From CAZZKJ01 sp964654695 (GTDB taxonomy: Bacteria; Krumholzibacteriota; Krumholzibacteriia; WVZY01): 8,937 nt of DNA. Location of the stretch: the NCBI GenBank assembly GCA_964654695.1, contig CAZZKJ010000067.1, positions 1 through 8,937 on the forward strand, read 5' to 3'. The notes under the pieces were generated by a model, which saw nothing but the letters and a program-made list of their open reading frames with translations, searched no databases and was not told the DNA's origin. A program made the position numbers and the translations under genes. Positions 1 to 5,905 of the stretch are shown here, piece by piece; position 1 is the first letter of the stretch; the number at the start of each line of letters is the position of its first letter.

Positions 1-285
1 ATCAAGCAGCACTGGATTCCTCCGCTTGCCTTTACCGCCCTTGGAGCTATTCACGGCTATACATGGGTCAGGTTCAGGATAATGCCGGATGGAAAATTGG
101 AGAGCCTGGAAGTTGTAGATGAAAGAGGCCACGAATCCCTGGCCCGATCAAGCGTAGGTGCGGTGCGCGGGGGAGCGCCTTTTCGTTCCCTGCCGGCGGA
201 TTTTCCCGAACCTTATCTGGAGATAACTTTCGGCTTCTATTATCTTTTGCCTGGAGACGAAAGAGAATTTTTCAAAAAGGAGTGA
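1..285 (+). CDS. TonB-family protein, C-terminal domain (5' end outside window)
   Basis: Frame 1 is open from the first base to TGA 283-285, giving about 94 residues with no upstream start, so the gene begins outside the window. The visible part matches the TonB C-terminal domain: a W-x-P segment near the start (HWIPPLAF), the strand GYTWVRFRI followed by MPDGKLESLEV, an SSVGAVRGGAPFRSLP stretch corresponding to the family's 'A(V/I)xAxxxAxPFxPLP', and the closing strand EITFGFYY. In the family, this domain spans the periplasm and contacts the TonB box or plug of outer-membrane receptors, passing on energy from ExbB/ExbD. The next genes are exbB and exbD homologues, the first starting 4 bases after this stop, which supports the call. 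A charged tail of about 13 residues follows the last strand, slightly longer than usual. TolA or another TonB-like protein is less likely. The N-terminal anchor and proline-rich linker cannot be checked. Confidence 0.85.
   Translation: MKQHWIPPLAFTALGAIHGYTWVRFRIMPDGKLESLEVVDERGHESLARSSVGAVRGGAPFRSLPADFPEPYLEITFGFYYLLPGDEREFFKKE
277..282 (+). promoter_or_regulatory. Ribosome binding site of the exbB-like gene
   Basis: AAGGAG lies 7 bases before ATG 290, inside the last codons of the TonB-like gene. It fixes the downstream start and suggests the two genes are translationally coupled. Confidence 0.75.
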
Positions 286-289
286 ACGA

Positions 290-901
290 ATGTGGGCCAT
301 TTTCATAAAAGGCGGATTGATAATGATTCCGCTAGGCATTCTCTCGATCCTGGGGGTAGCGGTGGTGATAGAAAAAAGTCTAAGACTTCGATATTCGCAC
401 GTTATCCCGGGCGAGATAGTCAACTGTATAGAATCGATCCGGGAACCTGCTGACATACCTATGGCAATTAAACTCTGTGAGCGTTATTCAAATCCTTTCG
501 GCGCCGTTGCAAGAGCCGGGCTGGAAGCCCACGGCGGATCTGTGGAGGAGATACGCATGCTGATGGAAGATACAGGCCGGCGCGAAGTTAAAAGCCTCGA
601 ACGCTACCTGGTGGTTCTGGAAACGGTTGCGGCGGCCAGCCCGCTGCTCGGACTGTTGGGTACGGTGCTTGGCATGATAAAGGTTTTTTCGGTGATAAGC
701 ATTGAAGGAGTAGGCCAGGCGGGGCTTCTGTCCGGTGGAATTGCCGAGGCCCTGATTACCACAGCGTTCGGACTTTCGATCGGAATACCCGCGCTGATTG
801 CGTACAATTTTTTCGACTCAAGAGTGGACGCTCTGGTTCTCAAGATAGACGGTTATGCACACGATTTACTGAAACGCATTTCAGCCATGAACAAATCGTG
901 A
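290..901 (+). CDS. exbB: MotA/TolQ/ExbB proton-channel family protein
   Basis: This 203-residue protein is the channel subunit of an ExbB/TolQ-type inner-membrane motor. With ExbD it uses the proton motive force to drive TonB. Three membrane segments are visible: about residues 8-27, 107-133 and 152-174, with the usual large cytoplasmic loop between the first two. The family hallmarks are clear: ASPLLGLLGTVLGMI at 116-130 (helix 2) and GIAEALITTAFGLSIGIPALI at 150-170 with the following YNFF (helix 3), including the Thr pair at 157-158 in the helix that lines the proton path in known homologues. Length is typical of short ExbB proteins. ATG 290 has AAGGAG 7 bases upstream. It follows tonB by 4 bases and precedes exbD by 24. 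TolQ is an alternative name, but the adjacent TonB domain favours ExbB. The symbol is assigned by family and context only. Confidence 0.93.
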   Translation: MWAIFIKGGLIMIPLGILSILGVAVVIEKSLRLRYSHVIPGEIVNCIESIREPADIPMAIKLCERYSNPFGAVARAGLEAHGGSVEEIRMLMEDTGRREVKSLERYLVVLETVAAASPLLGLLGTVLGMIKVFSVISIEGVGQAGLLSGGIAEALITTAFGLSIGIPALIAYNFFDSRVDALVLKIDGYAHDLLKRISAMNKS

Positions 902-914
902 TCATTGCTCCTGT

Positions 915-918
915 GAGG
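915..918 (+). promoter_or_regulatory. Start-deciding ribosome binding site of the exbD-like gene
   Basis: GAGG ends 1 base before ATG 920 and 7 bases before the in-frame ATG 926. Normal spacing therefore favours 926, giving an N-terminus MEFRKKKKK that resembles ExbD proteins. Confidence 0.55.
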
Positions 919-925
919 CATGATA

Positions 926-1324
926 ATGGAATTTCGCAAGAAAAAGAAAAAATCTCTGATATTAAATGTCACATCTCTAATAGACGTGCTTTTCTTGCTG
1001 TTGATTTTTTTCATTGTATCTACGACATTTTTGAGCCAACCGGCGATAAAGCTTGAACTGCCGAAGGCGGAGCATTCCGATGTAGTAAGGCAGAAATCGA
1101 TAGTTCTTTATATCGACAGGTACGGCAAACTCTTTCTTAATGACGAACCCATGGAAATATCTTTACTGCGCGAGGCGTTGAGCTCGAAGCTTAAAAATTC
1201 CGCTGAGCGCTCCGTCGTTATCAAGGCTGATTCATATGTATCACATGGCGCGGTGATAAAAGTAATGGATATTGTAAAGGGCCTGGGAATTACAAAAATG
1301 ATCGTATCGACTAAATTCGATTAG
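926..1324 (+). CDS. exbD: ExbD/TolR-family biopolymer transport protein
   Basis: The protein has 132 residues from ATG 926; ATG 920 would add two residues but has poor ribosome-binding spacing. It is the ExbD/TolR partner of the preceding channel: a short basic cytoplasmic N-terminus (FRKKKKK), one membrane helix at about residues 18-36, and a periplasmic domain. The helix contains the family signature TSLIDVLFLLLIFF, with the proton-carrying aspartate at residue 20. The periplasmic part shows the usual pattern: LELPKAEH after the helix, strands IVLYIDRYGKLFLND, and SVVIKADSYVSHGAVIKVMDIVKGLGI, equivalent to the family's 'v.i.aD....y..vv.vld..k..G'. All core positions are present and the length is normal. 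It probably shares an mRNA with exbB. TolR is the alternative; tonB context favours ExbD. Confidence 0.92.
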   Translation: MEFRKKKKKSLILNVTSLIDVLFLLLIFFIVSTTFLSQPAIKLELPKAEHSDVVRQKSIVLYIDRYGKLFLNDEPMEISLLREALSSKLKNSAERSVVIKADSYVSHGAVIKVMDIVKGLGITKMIVSTKFD

Positions 1325-1380
1325 AGTTTCCGGCTTTATCCATACTTGACGCATGGTGATGCCTGTGTTAGAGGTTAGCG

Positions 1381-2559
1381 ATGTTTGGCTTTGATAATCC
1401 GCTATATCGAGTCCTAAAAGCCGCGGCAGCGCTGATGGCATCTGTAATAATTGTATCAGGCGGATGTTCTTCGGACACAGAAACGCCTATCGGCTCCGAG
1501 TTCCTGAGCGACAGTACGCTGGGCAGCCGGCCGGGAGTACTGTTCGAAGATACGATTTTACTGTCGACTGAGGATACTTCATTCGTTGTTTCATCAACTT
1601 TGACATCTAACACATTTCTCACACTGGGAATAAATAACGGCTACAAATCGTCGGTGATTCTGCAGCTTGACTTTGCCGATACGAGTCTTTATTCCAACAA
1701 AATCGTGAGTGCCGCTTTCTTAAAACTGCGCTTCACCGACCAGACTTCAACTCAGGTTTTGGGTGCGAGGTTTTTCGAAATGATGGAACCGTACAACGAA
1801 ACCGATACTCTGACAATGCTGAGCATGCAGCCAAACCCTATTCCGGACAGCGGACTGCAAAACGTGGACAGGGAAATAAATCTTCTGGGATCTTATTCTC
1901 TTCCCAAGGCTATGGTGCAGGCATGGATAGATGGAAGCGCCATTCTCAACGGTATAGCCATTATACCATCAGATACCACCTTATCTACTCAGATAACATT
2001 CGGTTCGCGCGAAAACGGCGATGCCGGCTTGAAACCGTTTCTAAGCGTAGATTTTGATGATGGAACATCCGCAAATTTTCCTGTTTCCGGTGATGCGACT
2101 TTTGTGGAATCTCAGAGCCAAAGCACCAACCTGATCATATCTGATGGGGTCACCCGGAGGATATTTTTGCCGGTCGACCTGGGTGCCGTTCCCGAAAACG
2201 CGGTTATTCATAAAGCCGAATTGATATTGCATAGAGTCCCCGGAAGCTTGCTCGGCAATGAATTTGATATTAATATTTACGTTCCCGGTTCGAGTGTTAT
2301 TGGAGATCCCGCAGTGCTCTCGGGCACCGGTGTCACCATATCCGCAATAGATACCAGTTCTGCCGCAATTTTGCTCTCAGTGAGAAATGTGCTGCTGCAG
2401 TTTATAGACGGTGTACTAGTGAATAATGGATTCGTTTTAAAATATAACTCGGAAGGATCGCAGATTAAACAGGCGGAATTTTATTCCAGCGCGTCGGATA
2501 GTACTCTGCGGCCGAGTATAAGTTTGACGTATTCTTCACCACCTCATTTTGGCGATTAA
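1381..2559 (+). CDS. Probable lipoprotein with two DNRLRE (CBM96-like) repeats
   Basis: This 392-residue protein has a signal peptide: positive N-terminus (R10, K13), hydrophobic stretch 14-26, then VSGGC with Cys29 as the likely lipidated residue. Ser at -3 is off the usual lipobox, so lipidation is likely but not certain. The mature part holds two similar domains, about 66-226 and 240-385. Each has an extended opening strand, a strand ending in hydrophobic-D (SVILQLDFAD; RRIFLPVDLG), then 'I.(S/K)A.L.L' (IVSAAFLKLRF; VIHKAELILHR), and closes with LKPFLSVDF or LRPSISLTY. This is the layout of the DNRLRE domain, whose better-studied members (CBM96) bind polysaccharide. The ligand here is unknown. 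GAGGT sits 5 bases before ATG 1381. The gene is 56 bases after exbD and 15 before an outer-membrane barrel gene, suggesting a periplasm-side or surface partner of that barrel. The domain call rests on pattern, not a search. Confidence 0.7.
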   Translation: MFGFDNPLYRVLKAAAALMASVIIVSGGCSSDTETPIGSEFLSDSTLGSRPGVLFEDTILLSTEDTSFVVSSTLTSNTFLTLGINNGYKSSVILQLDFADTSLYSNKIVSAAFLKLRFTDQTSTQVLGARFFEMMEPYNETDTLTMLSMQPNPIPDSGLQNVDREINLLGSYSLPKAMVQAWIDGSAILNGIAIIPSDTTLSTQITFGSRENGDAGLKPFLSVDFDDGTSANFPVSGDATFVESQSQSTNLIISDGVTRRIFLPVDLGAVPENAVIHKAELILHRVPGSLLGNEFDINIYVPGSSVIGDPAVLSGTGVTISAIDTSSAAILLSVRNVLLQFIDGVLVNNGFVLKYNSEGSQIKQAEFYSSASDSTLRPSISLTYSSPPHFGD

Positions 2560-2574
2560 CCCGGCGGGCTGTTT

Positions 2575-3762
2575 ATGAAAATTAGAACGGTAATCATCAT
2601 AGCTCTTACTGCTTTTGCCTCCGTACCGGAGGCGCCGTCGGCCGGTTCCAAGTTCGGTCTTAATTTCCTCGGTGACAGGCTTGATGCGGGGGATGTCCGT
2701 TCCATTGCGCTGGGAAGCGATCTGCAGCTTATTCCCGATTCCCTGGCAGTGCTGCAAGCGAATCCGGCCGCCATGACTTTTATCCGCAGGGTGACGGTTG
2801 GAGCTGTGCAGTTCGTTTCATCCAATCGTTCCAAGTCAGAAGGGCTTAACGAGCAGGCCGTGTCGGTTAAGTATCCCGCCTTCAAGCTCGCAGTACCATT
2901 GGATGACAGGGTCACTTTCGGCATTGGTTACATTGGAAGATATGATCCGGGATCATCCTTCTCTATCGAAGAAATGGGTCCCAGCGGGGATATTTACAAG
3001 AATCTTTTCACTAGAAGCGGCGGCCTCTATTCAATTCCGTTTACCTTGGCGCTGTCGCTGTCTGAGCACTTGTCGGTCGGCATGTTTTATTCGCTGGAAA
3101 GAGGTTCCATCGAAGATAAATGGACAATTTTATTCAAAGATCCCGGTTTTGTTCCCGGATTGGGTTTGAGAAGGACCGAATTCAGCGGTTCCGGTTACGG
3201 AGGAGGTGCTGTCGTTTTTCCCAAAGGGCCGGTGATGGTGGGGGCTGTTTATGAAAGCGGTATTGATTATGATACGGAAGTGTTCGAGCTCTTCAGCCTC
3301 TCCAAAATGGATTCGTCGTATGCCTCCCGGGTAAAGATTCCGTACAGGGTAAGCTTTTCGGTGACATGGAGACTCTCTTCAACTTGGATGATTCTCGGAA
3401 GCGCTGCCTTGAGGGATTTCAAGGATTTCGAGGGATTGGATTTTCCTCCAGAACGCCTGCGCCGCGAAGAGAGATATGCCCTTGGAGTAGAATTCAACCG
3501 GGGAACACATATGCCTCTGAGGTTCTCGGCGGCTTTCGAGACCTTACCCTATGAGTATCCCGCCGGAGAAAAGATAAACACATCTTCGGCTTCGCTCGGT
3601 ACCAGCTTGCATTTAAGGGGCGGAAAGGGTAAAATTGATATTGCCCTGCAGGCGGGAAGAACCGGATCGTTGGGAAGAAACGGTCTGGAGGACAGATTCT
3701 TGAGGTTCTATTTCAGTCTTGCCGGCGGCGAGGTATGGAAGAGACATCGCGCCGACAGGTAG
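2575..3762 (+). CDS. Outer-membrane beta-barrel protein, PorV/OMPP1-like
   Basis: This 395-residue protein starts with a short signal peptide (MKIRTVIIIALTAF, probable cleavage near SAG at 22-24). Next comes an N-terminal signature common to PorV/OMPP1-FadL-like barrels: DVRSIALGSDLQLIPDSL followed by QANPAAM at 61-67, matching the family pattern 'a.a.gga......dasa...NPA.l'. The rest alternates polar and hydrophobic residues with frequent Gly/aromatic strand ends (RVTVGAVQFVSS, VTFGIGYIGRYD, YRVSFSVTWRLS, HMPLRFSAAFET), as in transmembrane beta-strands. It ends with FLRFYFSLAGG and a W-K-R-H tail like the 'gE.W' ending of related barrels. The family includes outer-membrane transporters and the type IX secretion shuttle PorV; function here is not established. 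The gene is 15 bases after the DNRLRE lipoprotein gene. Its ribosome binding site is weak (GGCGGG). The position after tonB-exbBD is suggestive, but no plug domain or obvious TonB box was seen. Confidence 0.75.
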   Translation: MKIRTVIIIALTAFASVPEAPSAGSKFGLNFLGDRLDAGDVRSIALGSDLQLIPDSLAVLQANPAAMTFIRRVTVGAVQFVSSNRSKSEGLNEQAVSVKYPAFKLAVPLDDRVTFGIGYIGRYDPGSSFSIEEMGPSGDIYKNLFTRSGGLYSIPFTLALSLSEHLSVGMFYSLERGSIEDKWTILFKDPGFVPGLGLRRTEFSGSGYGGGAVVFPKGPVMVGAVYESGIDYDTEVFELFSLSKMDSSYASRVKIPYRVSFSVTWRLSSTWMILGSAALRDFKDFEGLDFPPERLRREERYALGVEFNRGTHMPLRFSAAFETLPYEYPAGEKINTSSASLGTSLHLRGGKGKIDIALQAGRTGSLGRNGLEDRFLRFYFSLAGGEVWKRHRADR

Positions 3763-3792
3763 AGGTATTTTTAGAAAACTATTTTATATAAA

Positions 3793-4512
3793 ATGAAAAA
3801 GCGATTGATGTTACAAGCAGGTGCCGTTTTTCTGGCCTCATGGGCGGGTTTTCAACCGGATTCAAGTTTCCTTCCAAATCCAGCCGCCGCATGTCCTCGG
3901 GCAGCGTCCGCGGAAGATGGCAGCGCTCAAAAGGCGGTTTCCGGCGGCGGAGATATTTCGAGCCGGATCAAGAAAATGAGTCCTCAGGAACAGCTCGATT
4001 ATCTGGAAAAGCTCGAAAAAAGCGGGCACGCCGACGGCAAAACGGCTTTTTACAAGGGCAATGCGTTTTATGCTTTGGGTAAAGTCGACAGCGCTATAGC
4101 TCAATTCAAAAAGTCAGTTGAAGCCAATCCGGATTTTTCGAAAGCGCTGGTGAATCTCGGGCTGGCTTACGATACCAAGGGGAAATTCCCGGAAGCTGAG
4201 GTCTCCTTTTTAGCAGCCCTCAAGGCAAATCCTGAGGATGTCCTCGCGCGCTGCCATCTCGGATATCTGTATTACTCCAGGCAGCAGTACGAAAAAGCAA
4301 TGGATCACTTTCGCAGTGCGCTGAAAATGAACCCTGAAAGCGCCCAGGCGCATTATTATATGGGACTTGCATTTGCCGATGCGCATATTTTTAAAGAAGC
4401 TCAGCTGGAATGGGAAACGGTTGCGAGGTTGAAACCGAACAGCGAATTAGGGCAAACCGCTTTGGAGAACGTTAAACTTATAAAACAATATTTAACCGTT
4501 AAAACTCCTTGA
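3793..4512 (+). CDS. Exported protein with four TPRs
   Basis: The 239-residue protein has a basic start (MKKR) and a hydrophobic stretch at about 5-20. An Ala-rich region ends at ASA-ED (38-42), a plausible signal peptidase I site though farther from the core than usual; Cys34 follows AAA, but a lipoprotein is less likely. Residues 52-80 form a charged linker. Four consecutive tetratricopeptide repeats follow in strict 34-residue register, about 83-116, 117-150, 151-184 and 185-218, with the usual G/A/Y/P positions (GNAFYALGKVDSAIAQF; NLGLAYDTKGKFPEAEVSF; HLGYLYYSRQQYEKAMDHF; YMGLAFADAHIFKEAQLEW). TPRs bind proteins or peptides, so a scaffold role in the envelope is likely. It is the last gene of the run, 30 bases after the barrel gene, and has no good Shine-Dalgarno, only an AT-rich leader. 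The specific function is not recognised. Confidence 0.8.
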   Translation: MKKRLMLQAGAVFLASWAGFQPDSSFLPNPAAACPRAASAEDGSAQKAVSGGGDISSRIKKMSPQEQLDYLEKLEKSGHADGKTAFYKGNAFYALGKVDSAIAQFKKSVEANPDFSKALVNLGLAYDTKGKFPEAEVSFLAALKANPEDVLARCHLGYLYYSRQQYEKAMDHFRSALKMNPESAQAHYYMGLAFADAHIFKEAQLEWETVARLKPNSELGQTALENVKLIKQYLTVKTP

Positions 4513-4542
4513 GTGTTTATTGGGCGGACTATTTTGTTGCCC

Positions 4543-4571
4543 TTGACACATTGCCAGCCGGTTCCTACATT
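4543..4571 (+). promoter_or_regulatory. Sigma70-type promoter for the nine-TPR gene
   Basis: A perfect -35 TTGACA (4543-4548), a 17-base spacer and -10 TACATT (4566-4571, 4 of 6 matches) lie in the gap between two TPR genes. Transcription would start near 4578, leaving a leader of about 40 bases before ATG 4620. It separates this gene from the upstream run. Confidence 0.7.
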
Positions 4572-4606
4572 TAATGCGGCCTTCGATTGGGATTTGAATC
4601 GCCAAA

Positions 4607-4612
4607 AAGGAT
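4607..4612 (+). promoter_or_regulatory. Start-deciding ribosome binding site of the nine-TPR gene
   Basis: AAGGAT, within AAAAAGGAT, ends 7 bases before ATG 4620, 1 base before ATG 4614 and lies downstream of ATG 4587. Spacing therefore selects 4620, which also places the signal peptide at the N-terminus. Confidence 0.65.
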
Positions 4613-4619
4613 TATGCAT

Positions 4620-5783
4620 ATGAAAAGAACGATTGTATATGGAACCATTGTTTCACTTTTAGTATTAGGTGTAGATGCCGGTCTTCCAGTTTTAGGCGCC
4701 CAAGAGAACGATAAATCTTCCAAGGGCAAAAAAATTCTCAAAACAACGGTTGATGAAAAAGGCTTCCAGCGGGATCTTACTGAAGTGGACTTGATATATC
4801 AAACGGCCAGACAATACATGTCAGCCGGTTTGTATGATAAGGCGGTGCTGGAATTAGAGAAGGTAGTCTCCGCCGATTCCACCCGCATAGATGCATGGCA
4901 GGATATGGCCTCTTCATTTAATAAAATCAAACAATATGATAAGGCAGCCATTGCGCTGGCCCACGCCCATAATCAGCGGCCCGACGATGTATATATTCTA
5001 TCTAGTATGGGTTACGCACAGGTAAATGCAAATATGCTGGATGAAGCTGTTGATACTTACCGGAGTATGCTCTCACTCGATTCGCTCAGCTATGATGCCA
5101 ATGTGCACCTGGCTTTCATTAATCAAAAAATGGGCGACAAAATTCATGCCGCCTCTTTCTACGAAAAAGCCCTGCTCGGCAAGCAGGACGATATTCAAAC
5201 CATGGGATCGCTCGCCAAGCTCTATACCGATCTGGGAAAAAAGGATGAAGCGGTGGCCATGTATGAAAAAGCAGTTGCTACCGCTCCGGATAACCAGATT
5301 TTAAAGATGCGCCTAGGGGCGGCCTATATTTCTCTGCAAAAATTTGAAAAAGCGGCCGATATTTTTGATGAGCTCTCTCAGAGCAGTCCGGATAACGCTA
5401 CTTATCAAATAAATCTGGGAATTTCTCTCGGGCAGATAAAGCAGACCAAAAGGGCGATAGCCGCTCTTGAAAAAGCTCTTGAGATCAAGCCCGATGCCGC
5501 TATCGGCTACCAGCATCTGGCGAATCTCTATAATGATAACAAGCAGTACAGCAAGGCAATCGAATCGGCTAAAAAAGGCGTCGGTCTTTCGCAAAAAAAC
5601 GCCGCTCTTTATTGCTCATGGGGTAAATCCCTGGAGAAGCTGAAACGTTTCGATGAAGCCATTGCAAAATTCCAGAAGGCAGTAGGTGATCCTCAGTGGG
5701 GCTCGTATGCCAAGAAACAGATTATTCGACAAAAACAGCTCAAGGTAAGAGAGCAAAAGATAAGAGAAAAAGCCATGGAATGA
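4620..5783 (+). CDS. Exported protein of nine tandem TPRs
   Basis: From ATG 4620 this is 387 residues. The start is MKRTIVYG, a hydrophobic core at 5-19, and a likely signal peptidase I site after VLGA (27). A lysine-rich linker (31-42) follows. From about residue 57 to 362 the chain is nine tetratricopeptide repeats of exactly 34 residues with no insertions, at 57, 91, 125, 159, 193, 227, 261, 295 and 329. Most end with the P-D/N boundary (RPDD, APDN, SPDN, KPDA) and carry the small residues of each helix. A basic helical tail (363-387, rich in K, R and Q) closes the protein. Nine repeats make more than one superhelical turn, giving a large groove suited to binding an extended partner. The gene has its own promoter and terminator, so it is probably controlled separately from the envelope run upstream. 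The partner is unknown; a scaffold in envelope assembly or secretion is inference. Confidence 0.85.
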   Translation: MKRTIVYGTIVSLLVLGVDAGLPVLGAQENDKSSKGKKILKTTVDEKGFQRDLTEVDLIYQTARQYMSAGLYDKAVLELEKVVSADSTRIDAWQDMASSFNKIKQYDKAAIALAHAHNQRPDDVYILSSMGYAQVNANMLDEAVDTYRSMLSLDSLSYDANVHLAFINQKMGDKIHAASFYEKALLGKQDDIQTMGSLAKLYTDLGKKDEAVAMYEKAVATAPDNQILKMRLGAAYISLQKFEKAADIFDELSQSSPDNATYQINLGISLGQIKQTKRAIAALEKALEIKPDAAIGYQHLANLYNDNKQYSKAIESAKKGVGLSQKNAALYCSWGKSLEKLKRFDEAIAKFQKAVGDPQWGSYAKKQIIRQKQLKVREQKIREKAME

Positions 5784-5803
5784 TCCCGGCTTGATAGTCA
5801 CGA

Positions 5804-5846
5804 AGAGAACCTTCTCCTTATTAGCCGGGGAAGGTTCTTTATTATT
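5804..5846 (+). terminator. Rho-independent terminator after the nine-TPR gene
   Basis: AGAACCTTCTCC (5806-5817) pairs with GGGGAAGGTTCT (5827-5838), a 12-base-pair stem with one G-U pair around a 9-base loop. TTTATTATT follows. It lies 20 bases after the stop codon and before mnmA. Confidence 0.85.
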
Positions 5847-5905
5847 ACAGGCGGTAAACGAATAGAGCGCCGTGGGTTTTATCTTTCTTTAGAACCGGGA
5901 AAACA

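Noticed and set aside
1346..1374. TTGACG followed by TTAGAG before the DNRLRE lipoprotein gene as a promoter
   Set aside because: The -10 match is poor and transcription would start within or after the ribosome binding site; read-through from exbD is simpler.
4491..4535. TTTAAC-C-GTTAAA and GGGC...GCCC repeats as a terminator of the first gene run
   Set aside because: The first lies in the coding end of the TPR gene and has a one-base loop; the second has only four pairs and no T-run.
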